The notes beneath the pieces were generated by a model that ran no database searches, was not told the origin of the DNA, and was given only the letters and a program-made list of their open reading frames with translations. Shown piece after piece: positions 45,363 through 54,875 of a stretch of 64,000 nucleotides of DNA. The stretch spans positions 186,001-250,000 of the forward strand of contig JADKKH010000008.1 in the NCBI GenBank assembly GCA_016720585.1, in the 5' to 3' direction. Source of the stretch: Chitinophagaceae bacterium (GTDB taxonomy: Bacteria; Bacteroidota; Bacteroidia; Chitinophagales; Chitinophagaceae). How positions within the stretch are numbered: the stretch's first letter is position 1; each line of letters starts with the position of its first letter. A program made the position numbers and the translations under genes.

Positions 45363-47114
45363 TTAATTCTTCTTTTTTCTAAACACTATTCCGGCATTTT
45401 TCTGAAAGTCGGAGCTGAAACGGAGATTATAAACATCCGCCCCATCATGTACTACCAGCAGACCGGTGTTGGGAGGATATTTTCCGAGATTTTCCGCAAA
45501 CAACACCAGCGTGAAATCTTCGTTACCGGGGGTTATATAAATAGTTTTCTTAATGGCGCTTGCTTTTAATCCCTGTTTGGAAAGAATCACTTCTCCATTC
45601 ATAAAAACACTAACCGTATCGCCATCAATTTCTCCGTTATCGTAGAGAGATAATTGGAGGCTGTCAGATTTAAAACTCACAATCTGGGTGAATTCCGATT
45701 TTCTTCCGGCAATCAGTGCAGATTTAACAAGAATATCAACAACCGGCTTTTTTTCGATATCCTTTTCCGGATATACCGAAGCTGTAATCGGTAAAGGGTT
45801 TACTAATTTCTTTTCCGGAGCCGGATTGTTTGCAACAACAGCATTCGTCCTGTCAGAATTTGTTGAAGCTATATCCGGTTTTTTAGTTTCAGCAGCCGGC
45901 TTTGTTGAAGTTGCCCTGTTATTTAATTGGACTACCTCCTTTGTGTCATTTTGGGTTTGCTGCGGATTAATGTCTTTACTTTTTACAACAATCGGTTCTC
46001 GTTTGGCCGTGGTCCTGGCAACAGGTTCTGTTTTGATAGGCTTAGTTTCGGCAACTGGTGACGCAGATGTGGCTGAATTATTTTTTGTTGCCAAAGTAAC
46101 AGATTCTTGCTTCTTCTCTTTTTGTTCATGAGTTACAGTTTCGTCAACTGCTGGTATAACCTGAACTGATGCGACAGCCGGGGTTTTATTTTCAGTAATT
46201 GTTTTAACAGGTAATGATCGCGTAAGTGTAACTGAACTTTCAGGAATTTCTTTTTTATCGATCTTCGGCAAATCAACACTTGTTTTTTTTACAGCGGCAA
46301 TTTCCTCTTTTGTATCGGTTGTTTCTTTGTTTGTTACAGACTCAGGGGATACCACCACAACATCAGGCGTGATTGCCGGGGTAGTTGAAACAGTTTCCGA
46401 CGATGAAGTAACGGGAACAGGTCTTGCTTCTGCTCTTTGCAGATCGGGCCTGACTTTAGTGATAGCGGCAAGCGTATTATTTGCCAACGGTGTCGTTTTT
46501 GTGGAATATTCGGTTTTTATTTTCTCCGGCTTAACCAACTTTACAATGGGTGTACCCTCTTTTCTTTCTTTGTAAAAAGCGATATCGTCAGCCAGTTTTA
46601 ATTCTTCCAGGTGCGGAAAAATCTTTGATGCGGTCAGATCTTTTTCTTCTTCCAGGTTTACTTTTCCCGTGACAGCATAATATTTTTTTGTGGCATTTGT
46701 TTTCCAGGTGCCATCGAGATACCAGGTACTGTCATTTTGATTTCTGCGAAAAATACTGGTTACTTTAATTCCTTTATCAAGCTTTCCCCGAAAATTATAG
46801 GCAATGATTTCATCATCCGTTACTTCACATACGTCACCCTCAATCGTTCCCTTAACTCTTTTAACCACATAGTACAGGGTGTCATCCACAATAAATTCAC
46901 TGCGGGAATAGCCATACACTTTGCCCCGGTATTCGGTCAGCGCAATTTCAAAAGACTGGTCTTTTCTTACTGTTGAACTATCATTGCTTAAAGCTCCTGT
47001 CCAGAGACCGGTAAGGGATTGGCCAAAAAATAAAATAGGGGAAAGTATAAGCAGGGTAGTCAGCCTAAATTTTTTCGGGATTGTATAGTTTGGAACGGAC
47101 AAGTTGGTCGGCAT
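45363..47114 (-). CDS. Large secreted protein of unknown function between selU and selD
   Basis: The 583-residue frame starts MPTNLSVPNYTIPKKFRLTT and continues LLILSPILFFGQSLTGLWTG, a signal-like helix placed about 18 residues in. An N-terminal beta-rich domain (GLWTGALSNDSST.. YGYSRSEFIVDDTLYYVVK) is followed by a long low-complexity Thr/Lys/Ala/Val-rich linker (residues ~200-460). A C-terminal domain (TQIVSFKSDSLQLSLYDNGE.. KKTIYITPGNEDFTLVLFAE) ends the protein. I do not recognise a family. The gene overlaps the 3' end of selU by 50 bases, so it is probably co-transcribed with it. Confidence 0.65.
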   Translation of the reverse strand: MPTNLSVPNYTIPKKFRLTTLLILSPILFFGQSLTGLWTGALSNDSSTVRKDQSFEIALTEYRGKVYGYSRSEFIVDDTLYYVVKRVKGTIEGDVCEVTDDEIIAYNFRGKLDKGIKVTSIFRRNQNDSTWYLDGTWKTNATKKYYAVTGKVNLEEEKDLTASKIFPHLEELKLADDIAFYKERKEGTPIVKLVKPEKIKTEYSTKTTPLANNTLAAITKVRPDLQRAEARPVPVTSSSETVSTTPAITPDVVVVSPESVTNKETTDTKEEIAAVKKTSVDLPKIDKKEIPESSVTLTRSLPVKTITENKTPAVASVQVIPAVDETVTHEQKEKKQESVTLATKNNSATSASPVAETKPIKTEPVARTTAKREPIVVKSKDINPQQTQNDTKEVVQLNNRATSTKPAAETKKPDIASTNSDRTNAVVANNPAPEKKLVNPLPITASVYPEKDIEKKPVVDILVKSALIAGRKSEFTQIVSFKSDSLQLSLYDNGEIDGDTVSVFMNGEVILSKQGLKASAIKKTIYITPGNEDFTLVLFAENLGKYPPNTGLLVVHDGADVYNLRFSSDFQKNAGIVFRKKKN

Positions 47115-48204
47115 TTTCAGGGGTTACGGATTTACAGTCAACTGTTTGTAATAACGAATTTATCGCCTCCCGATTGTGTAAAGATTTGAAATAAAACTTG
47201 TCGTAGTATTTCAGCAAAATGTCGAAACTTTCACTGATTTTACCCTCTTTTAGCAGTAAAATGGCCGTTTTTGCGTTTAAATTGCCCAATTTTTGAGAAA
47301 TCCGGTCAATCGCATCTGTAACCATTTCGAGGTTTAATTGGCCATATTCCTGTACAATATGTTTCAGTCGTTCTTCAAAGGGGATGTCCAGAAAAAATAC
47401 CGGTGACTGGCGCATGTTCAGCCAAAGGTCACTTGGAATATTAACCTGTCCGATACGCTGAGATTCGTCTTCGAGCCAGATACCCCCAAACCCCCTAAAG
47501 GGGGCTTTCGAAGACTCCGCCTTTTGCTCGCAGTTTATAGCTCGCAGTTTGTAACTCAACAAATTTTCAAACATCTCCTGCCCGGGTTGCGGCGGCATTC
47601 CGATACTGCCAAAGGCTGAACCCTTATGATTGGCAATACCTTCCAGGTCAACAACCGTTTCCCCCTTTTCTTTTAATGTTTTTAATAGTTCTGTTTTCCC
47701 GGAACCTGTGTAACCTCCAAGAATGTTGAATTGAAAAGGAAGTTTAAATGTATCCAGAACGTAATTGCGGAATTTTTTATAACCACCGACCAGGGTATAC
47801 ACTTTGAAACCATACAAATCGAGTAACCAGGCAACACCTGCACTTCGCATACCACCCCTCCAGCAATGTACAAGAACGAGTCTGGAGTCTTTAGTCTGGA
47901 GTTCGGAGTCACCGGATTTGAAATTTACTTCCGACTCCCGACTCCTGACTAATGACTCAATTTCTTCAACCATCTTACTCATCTTCACACCAAAAAAATC
48001 CAGACCGATTTTAATGGCCTTTTCCCTGCTTTCCTGTTTATACGTTGTTCCGACAATCTTTCTTTCTTCATCAGTAAATAATGGTAAGTTATAAGCACCC
48101 GGTATATGAGCATGTTTATATTCTCCGGGGCTGCGGACATCCAGAACCGGATGCAGTTTTGCGAGTTCCAGGAATTTTTCAATATGTATTTTTTCTATTG
48201 CCAT
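47065..48204 (-). CDS. selU: tRNA 2-selenouridine synthase SelU (MnmH) with two repeat-derived insertions
   Basis: The 379-residue protein has an N-terminal rhodanese domain (HPVLDVRSPGEYKHAHIPGA; catalytic Cys114 in VHCWRGGMRS) and a P-loop domain (GGYTGSGKT at about 163-171; WLEDESQRIG). SelU exchanges sulfur of 2-thiouridine at tRNA wobble positions for selenium from selenophosphate. The Cys lies about 17 residues later than in E. coli because of an insertion (RSRESEVNFKSGDSELQTK). A second one (NCEQKAESSKAPFRGFGG) precedes IWLEDES. Both coincide with repeat-like DNA and keep the frame. selD is on the same strand downstream. Confidence 0.92.
   Translation of the reverse strand: MAIEKIHIEKFLELAKLHPVLDVRSPGEYKHAHIPGAYNLPLFTDEERKIVGTTYKQESREKAIKIGLDFFGVKMSKMVEEIESLVRSRESEVNFKSGDSELQTKDSRLVLVHCWRGGMRSAGVAWLLDLYGFKVYTLVGGYKKFRNYVLDTFKLPFQFNILGGYTGSGKTELLKTLKEKGETVVDLEGIANHKGSAFGSIGMPPQPGQEMFENLLSYKLRAINCEQKAESSKAPFRGFGGIWLEDESQRIGQVNIPSDLWLNMRQSPVFFLDIPFEERLKHIVQEYGQLNLEMVTDAIDRISQKLGNLNAKTAILLLKEGKISESFDILLKYYDKFYFKSLHNREAINSLLQTVDCKSVTPENADQLVRSKLYNPEKI
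47480..47549. repeat. Repeat-derived insertion 2 in selU (CCCCCTAAAGGGGG palindrome plus CTCGCAGTTT repeats)
   Basis: CCCCCTAAAGGGGG at 47491-47504 is an inverted repeat with a four-base centre. A direct repeat of GCTCGCAGTTT follows at about 47526-47550. Together they encode about 18 residues absent from the usual family sequence. Confidence 0.7.
47878..47958. repeat. Repeat-derived insertion 1 in selU (GAGTC-rich imperfect hairpin)
   Basis: Repeated GGAGTC/AGTCTGGAGT units on the left and GACTCC/CTCCTGACT units on the right are complementary and can form an imperfect hairpin of about 80 bases. They encode roughly residues 87-106, which the family lacks. Confidence 0.7.
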
Positions 48205-48333
48205 TAATTAATTTAAAAATTAGCAAATTGTTCAATTTGACAAAGAAGTTGCCTGCAACAAAAAGCTGCTTTATAATCAAAAGCAGCTTGTATTAATTTT
48301 CAAATTGAGTAATTATGACATTTTCAAATTTGC

Positions 48334-49984
48334 CTACCGGTTCATACTTGCCAGAAACTCCTCGTTGCTTTTCGTTCCTTTCATCCGGTTCTGCAATTCT
48401 CTCATGGCCTCTTCCGCATTCATATCGGTAAGGAAAACACGGAGCAGGTTCATTCTTTGCAGTACATCCCTGTCCAATAATAAATCATCACGTCTTGTAG
48501 AGGAAGCCACGAGGTCGATAGCCGGATAGATACGTTTGTTGGACAAACGACGTTCCAGTTGTAATTCCATATTACCGGTTCCTTTGAATTCTTCAAAGAT
48601 CACCTCATCCATCTTGCTGCCGGTATCCACCAGTGCTGTAGCTATGATGGTTAGGGAGCCGCCGTTTTCAATTTTACGGGCAGCGCCAAAAAACTGTTTT
48701 GGTTTTTGCATGGCATTCGCTTCCACACCACCGGATAAAACTTTTCCTGAGGAGGGAGCAACCGTATTATGGGCTCTTGCCAAACGGGTGATAGAATCCA
48801 ACAGTATCACCACATCATGACCACATTCCACCAGGCGTTTTGCTTTTTGCAAAGCAATGGTGGAAACTTTTACATGTTTTTCTGCCGGTTCATCAAATGT
48901 AGAAGCAATTACTTCGCCTTTGATACTTCTTTCCATATCAGTTACCTCTTCCGGACGTTCATCTACCAACACCACCATCAGGTAGCATTCCGGATGATTG
49001 GCAGCAATTGCATTGGCAACTGCTTTTAACAACATCGTCTTACCGGTTTTGGGCTGTGCCACAATCAATCCCCGCTGACCTTTACCGATGGGTGTAAAGA
49101 GGTCCATAATACGGGTGGAATAATCAGAAGGTGTCGTGAACAAATTCAATTTCTCAAACGGAAACAAGGGAGTCAGGTAATCAAACGGTACCCGGTCTCT
49201 TACTTCTTCAGGGCTTTTGCCATTGATCGTATCCACTTTTAATAATGCAAAATATTTCTCTCCTTCTTTTGGCGGACGCACGGCTCCATGAACAGTGTCG
49301 CCTGTTTTTAATCCAAATAATTTTATTTGTGATGGAGAAACATATACGTCATCCGGGGAAGATAGATAGTTGTAATCAGAGGAACGCAGGAAACCATAAC
49401 CATCCGGCATCATTTCCAGGACACCTTCGCCCAGGATAACACCGTCAAACTCCACATTGAATTGCTGTTGTTCTCTGCGGGGAGGATAAAATTTATTTTG
49501 TCCCTGACCGGAAGGATTTTCAGCCGATTGCTGGTTGCCTTCGTTAAGAATGGCCTGGGCAAGCCGGTTTTCTTCGGTATTATTATTATTGTTGTCTTGT
49601 TGTACTTCGGTGGGTTGGGTTTCAACAGGATTTTCAACAGCCGCCTCTTTTTCGTCCGGTTTTTTCCGGGCTTTTTTAATAGGGTGTTTCTCGTCTTTTT
49701 TAACAGCCATAATTGGTTTTTTAATAATTGCTTTTTTCTTCATCACCACTCTCTACGACCGCTTCTTCGCTGCCGCCACTGCTGGTACTGGTTTTAATAA
49801 TACGTTTACGTTTGCCGTCTTCACTTGGTTTTGCCCCTTTAGCACCGGCAATAGCCTGGATGTCAAGAATTTTGTAAACCAGATCCTGCTTGCCGAGTTT
49901 TTTAGCGTTAGGTATTTTTAACTGCTCGGCTATGTCCAGCAGTTCAGGAACGAACATGTCGTTCAGTTGGAGGATATCATACAT
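48334..49984 (-). CDS. rho: Transcription termination factor Rho, one frameshift in the linker
   Basis: The N-terminal frame (49984-49721) reads [20 protein letters not shown], the Rho_N helical bundle, then a basic, low-complexity tail. The rest (49749-48334) has the RNP-type [16 protein letters not shown] cold-shock fold, [20 protein letters not shown] (Walker A), [19 protein letters not shown] (Walker B) and [20 protein letters not shown] with the C-terminal Q/R loops. The break lies in an A run at about 49735; one base fewer joins the two into about 549 residues. The Bacteroidota Rho typically has such a long charged linker. It terminates transcription by RNA-driven ATP hydrolysis and is probably essential, so the frameshift is likely a consensus error. 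Confidence 0.9.
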
Positions 49985-50123
49985 ATAATAATCTTGATGT
50001 TAGTCACAACGCGCAGTAAACAACTTGAAATCTGAAAAAAAGTTAGAGTTTATGTTGAATGAAATCGGCAGGTAAATGAGAAAACTGTCTGGGAGAACTA
50101 TGTTTATCAGCCTATTTCCAATG

Positions 50124-50152
50124 CAAGTATACGGCTAATTCGGGAAAATCAA
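50124..50152 (-). promoter_or_regulatory. Predicted rho promoter
   Basis: On the minus strand TTG (50152-50150) is followed after 18 bases by TATACTTG (50131-50124), close to TTG-N19-TAnnTTTG. The leader to the rho ATG would be about 135 bases, long enough for the autoregulation known for rho leaders. Confidence 0.45.
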
Positions 50153-50260
50153 AAATTTTGGAGACTTTACAGGCTTTAAACTCCGGATTGGGCAGAAGTT
50201 ACCAGGTTTTTTCCCGTCTAGAACCGGGGCCCGTTCATCATTCAGTTCCCTTATGAGTCT

Positions 50261-50268
50261 TACCTTTG
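50261..50268 (+). promoter_or_regulatory. Predicted -7 element of asnS
   Basis: TACCTTTG is an exact match to TAnnTTTG, 34 bases before the asnS ATG. The -33 element is weak. Confidence 0.5.
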
Positions 50269-50302
50269 CCTCCCGATAAATACCGGGTTTTAAAATTTCA
50301 GG

Positions 50303-51745
50303 ATGTTCAACAAACGTATAAAAATAAAAGAGTTGCTGGCGCAGGAACCAACCGGCCAGGAAGTTACCGTAATGGGATGGGTGCGGACATTCCGCAATAA
50401 CCAGTTTGTAGCACTCAATGACGGCAGTACCAACAATAATATCCAGGTAGTGATCGCACTTGGCAGCCAGGAGGAGGAATTATTGAAACGAATCACTACT
50501 TCTGCATCGCTTAAGGTGACCGGTACTGTTGTTCCCTCTTTGGGCAAGGGACAGAAAATGGATCTGAATGCTGCGACGATTGAGATATTGGGTGACAGCG
50601 ACGCAGAGATTTATCCCATTCAATTAAAGAACAGGCCCAGCCTTGAATTTTTACGGGAGATTGCCCACTTACGTTTTCGTACCAATACGTTTGGTTCGGT
50701 GTTCCGGGTCAGGCATGCGCTGGCATTTGCAGTTCATAAATTTTTTAATGATAAGGGCTTTGTTTATATGCATACGCCCATCATTACGGGTAGTGATGCA
50801 GAAGGAGCCGGCGAACTGTTTAAAGTAACTTCACTGCCTTTTGATGAAACACCCAGAAAAGATGATGGATCAGTGGATTTCTCCAAAGACTTTTTTGGAA
50901 AAGCCACCAACCTAACTGTAAGCGGACAATTAGAAGGAGAGTTGGGAGCCACGGCCTTTGGTGATATTTATACATTCGGTCCCACGTTCCGGGCAGAGAA
51001 CAGCAATACCACAAGACACCTGGCCGAGTTCTGGATGATAGAACCGGAGATGGCCTTTTATGATCTGGAAGACAATATGAATCTTGCTGAAGAATTCATC
51101 AAATACATTATTAAGTATGCGATGGATAATAACAAGGAAGATTTAGAATTCCTGGCACAGCGATTAGGGGAAGAAGAAAAGCAATTGCCGCAGGACAAGC
51201 GGAGTGAAATGGGATTATTGGAAAAGCTGGAATTTGTCCTCAATAATAATTTTGAACGCATTACGTACACCGAAGCCATTGATATATTAAGAGAGAGTAA
51301 TTATAACAAGAAAAAGAAATTTCAATATCCCATCAGTGGATGGGGTATGGACCTTCAGAGTGAGCATGAAAGATACCTGGTGGAAAAGCATTTTAAGAAG
51401 CCCGTTATACTTTCCAATTATCCGAAAGAGATAAAAGCATTCTACATGCGGCAGAATGATGATGGCAAAACGGTCGCAGCTATGGACATACTGGCTCCGG
51501 GTATTGGAGAAATAGTTGGCGGCAGCCAAAGAGAAGAACGGTTTGATAACTTGCTCGATCGGATGAAAGAAATGCATATTCCTGAAGAAGAACTCTGGTG
51601 GTATCTTGATACAAGACGTTTCGGTACTGTACCTCATGCAGGCTTTGGTCTTGGTTTTGAGAGGATGGTACAGTTTGTTACCGGGATGACGAATATAAGA
51701 GATGTGATTGCTTTTCCGAGGACGCCGGGGAGTGCGGAGTTTTAG
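50303..51745 (+). CDS. asnS: Asparaginyl-tRNA synthetase
   Basis: The 480-residue protein has an N-terminal OB-fold anticodon-binding domain ([20 protein letters not shown]) and a class II core: [17 protein letters not shown] (motif 1 region), [19 protein letters not shown] (motif 2) and the C-terminal [20 protein letters not shown] (motif 3) with [12 protein letters not shown] at the end. The residues that pick Asn over Asp are not obvious from reading, but the PRTPGSAEF end is the AsnRS form. It charges tRNA-Asn in the cytoplasm. It is intact with no frameshift. Confidence 0.94.
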   Translation: MFNKRIKIKELLAQEPTGQEVTVMGWVRTFRNNQFVALNDGSTNNNIQVVIALGSQEEELLKRITTSASLKVTGTVVPSLGKGQKMDLNAATIEILGDSDAEIYPIQLKNRPSLEFLREIAHLRFRTNTFGSVFRVRHALAFAVHKFFNDKGFVYMHTPIITGSDAEGAGELFKVTSLPFDETPRKDDGSVDFSKDFFGKATNLTVSGQLEGELGATAFGDIYTFGPTFRAENSNTTRHLAEFWMIEPEMAFYDLEDNMNLAEEFIKYIIKYAMDNNKEDLEFLAQRLGEEEKQLPQDKRSEMGLLEKLEFVLNNNFERITYTEAIDILRESNYNKKKKFQYPISGWGMDLQSEHERYLVEKHFKKPVILSNYPKEIKAFYMRQNDDGKTVAAMDILAPGIGEIVGGSQREERFDNLLDRMKEMHIPEEELWWYLDTRRFGTVPHAGFGLGFERMVQFVTGMTNIRDVIAFPRTPGSAEF

Positions 51746-51880
51746 ACCAGCCACAACAATAATAAATACAGCCTTAGAAATTTTCCTCTCTCTTTGGGAG
51801 GAATACATTTTACTAATAACCTTTAACAGAGGTGATTATTTCGCGCTGAGCAGATTTTGTACTTTCGGAATTAACAAGAG

Positions 51881-54744
51881 ATGCCCCTTGTACGTATTAC
51901 AATAATCTTATTTTATTTTACATTCACGACATGGCATAAGACGAATATTATTATTCTAAAGAGCCGAAAACATTATTTGGCAAAAGCCCCGCGGAGTTTA
52001 AGAAACCCATATCATTACAAATGACAAAGCGGTGAATACGAAAGCACCAAAGGGGAAAGCCATCCAGCCAAGGGACTTGCGTGCAATGAGTAAATAACCT
52101 GGTGAATTTTAAAGAAATGGGCAATTATAAAGCAGATTCATTATATACAATTAAAAATTAAAGCGGGCTAACTAAGTGCCCTCCACTTGATTTGAGCAAC
52201 CTGAACAAGCTATTATTATTATACCTGATAAAGCAGAGTATAAAAAGCAGAACCATTACTTATTGAATCAATTAGAATAAAAAAACTTTTGGAGAAAAAA
52301 ATCCCTCTATCGAGAAGCCTGATAACCTGAATTTATTCATAAAGACGGTCAATAAAAAAGCTGAACCCTTATATTTCCAAGCAAAAAAGTTCAGGAAAAG
52401 ATTTGGGAGCACGTAACCCTGATTATGCCAGCAGTTTAAACCTGGCCGGATTTACGAGGAGATGGGACATTATGAAAAAGCGGAACCATAGTCGTTTTGG
52501 TCAACGGAAATTAAAAAAACTGTAGCGGGGAAAAACATCCGGTTACGCCATAAGTCTGAATATCCTGGCCTGATTTGAATCGAAGCTTAGGCCAATATGA
52601 GAAAGCAGAACCATATCTACAAGCATAGAAATCCGGAAAAAACATTGGGTGAAAAGCATCCCGAGTATGCCACAAGCCTAAATAACCTGGCAAATTATAT
52701 AAATAATGGGTCGAAAGAAAAGGCGGAATACTTTTTCCAGTAAAAGATATGGCGTAAGAACATGCCTGGGCGAAACGACCTTCAGCCAGGAGCCTGAATA
52801 ACCTTGCAGCCCTATATGAAATATGGGTCGAAATAAAAAGCCGAACCACTTAATAACCAGTAAAAGAAATAAGGAGAAAAGTTTTGGGAGAAAAACCATA
52901 CCGATTATGCCAGGCCTGAATAACTGCCTAATTACAGACGTATCAGGAATATAAAAGCAGAACCCTCTACTTATCCAGCGAAAATAGGAAAAAAATTTGG
53001 GGAAAACACCGAATTACGCCACGAGCCTGGAACAACCTGGCGTTTATATGCAAAAATGGGCAATATAATAAGGCGGAACCCCTAATCCTTCAAAGAACAA
53101 AATTATGCAAACCGCATTAATATTTTAATAGTTTTCAGAAAGAGAACAGAAATTTTAACAACAACACCCCTCTTAGAAACCTAGTATTAGCTTATACAAT
53201 ACAAACCACAAGGTTTCATCAGCAGAATACAACATACAAATATTTTTTAAAGCGCTACTATTGAGTAATACAAAAACCGTTGCTTCCCAGGCACTGATAC
53301 TTTCAAGCATTTATAAATCAACCCTGGCAAATAATCTTTTCTTTCAAAAGCCAATATTCGTCCTATCTTTGAAAACGCAAAAAAGATCTTAAAAAAAATG
53401 CAAACAGAAGCAGAAAATCTGGAAAAGATGTTGACAGAGAGCTCATCTACCTTTCGTAATAAACAGGATGCCATAACCATTCGTTTGCACAAAATAGAAA
53501 AAATTGCAAATGAAGAAGTCGCAATTGAATTTGTCAGGTTTCAATTTATACTAAAAATGGACCGACAGCATTATCTATGCTGCTTACATTTTAAGAAAAA
53601 TGATTCTGCCCCATCTTTGTCCGCTTTGCGAAGAAAAGCAATTACAAAAATTATTTGACAGTGCCGGCAAAACTGCCACAGCTATGGTGAGCAAATTTTA
53701 CCGCGGGTTTGAAGTAAAAAATAAAAATTAAGCCGGGTCATTAGGTACAGAATTATACAAACTAATCTGGCAACCACTAGAGCCCTATTTAAAAAAGAAA
53801 AAAAATTCAGCTATTCACCCGCAGGTAAATTATATAGCATCGCTTTTCATGCCCTACCAGTTGATAGCACAACGGTGCTAATGGATAAATATCAACTACA
53901 ACAATATACAAGTACAAGACAATTGGTATTAAGAGAACAGGAAAAACAAAATAGTAAACCACAGGATATTACTTTGTTTGGCGATGCCAGCTTTACATTA
54001 GATAGTTTACAAATAGTAAAAGGGAAAACAAAAACGGAAAACGTATCCACAAGTATTTACACTCCACAAAAAAGGGGAATAAGTGATAGTGGGTGGAGCA
54101 GCCTGCCCGGAACGGCACAAGAAGTAAAAATCATTCAACAATTATTTGATAGCAACAAAATTTCTACCAATTCATTTTTTCAAACCACTGCTTCAGAAGA
54201 AAACCTGAAAGCACTCAGTGGCAACTCACCACAAATACTGCACATTGCCACTCATGGTTTCTTTTTACCGGAACTGGATAAAAAAAGAAAAGAAACCAGT
54301 TTCAACAACGAAAACACATACACACTTGCCGACGATCCATTACTAAGAAGCGGATTGATACTAGCCGGTGGTAATTATGCCTGGAGTGGTAAAACACCCA
54401 TTGACGGAGTTGAAGATGGAATAGCAACGGCCTACGAAATTTCCCAATTAAATTTAAGCAATACTGAACTCGTAGTACTCAGTGCCTGCGAAACAGCATT
54501 GGGGGATGTAAAAGGAAGCGAAGGAGTATTTGGTTTGCAAAGAGCTTTCAAAATGGCGGGAGTTAAAAAAATGATTGTCAGCCTGTGGCAGGTACCCGAC
54601 AAAGAGACTGCTGAACTGATGACTGCTTTTTATGGCAACTGGATGAAAGGAAAATCAATCAATGAAGCTTTCACCCAGGCACAAGCTGATATGCGGAAGA
54701 AATATGCTCCGTTTTACTGGGCGGCTTTTGTACTGGTGGAGTAA
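51881..54744 (+). pseudogene. Decayed TPR-CHAT protease gene (first of three tandem copies)
   Basis: A start ATG at 51881 is followed by a signal-peptide-like stretch (ITIILFYFTFT), then about 1.6 kb in which TPR units are recognisable but are cut by many small indels and stops, with no open frame of more than about 90 codons. From 53398 to 53658 and 53875 to 54744 the second half is readable: the linker helices, then the CHAT domain with LHIATHGFFLPE and VVLSACETALGD. The CHAT part is about 98 percent identical in protein to the next copy but differs at many synonymous sites. The N-terminal half cannot be made into TPRs without dozens of corrections, so I call this a pseudogene; a locally bad assembly is possible. 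A fragment encoding only the CHAT domain may be expressed. Confidence 0.7.
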
Positions 54745-54875
54745 TGGGGCTGTTTTGATTATGATGAATTTTTTAAGAATGACATTATAACCGGTGCCTG
54801 TGGATTTTTTATCCCAACGATTGTTTTACTGATAGTGAAAATTTCCTAAATTGAGTTCAATCATCCAGAAGATTA

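Larger units (their letters stand above)
49985..50302. other. Divergent intergenic region between rho and asnS
   Basis: These 318 bases hold one promoter per direction (described separately). An imperfect palindrome CCCGATAAATACCGGG at 50273-50288 lies in the asnS leader. I find no gene, RNA gene or terminator here. Confidence 0.4.

Noticed and set aside
51287..51808. 173-codon minus-strand open frame at the end of asnS
   Set aside because: It is the complement of AsnRS motif 3 and the following spacer; no homology is seen.
52511..52899. Minus-strand open frames in the decayed CHAT region
   Set aside because: They are shadows of broken TPR repeats; the same type of shadow frame recurs opposite the intact copies.
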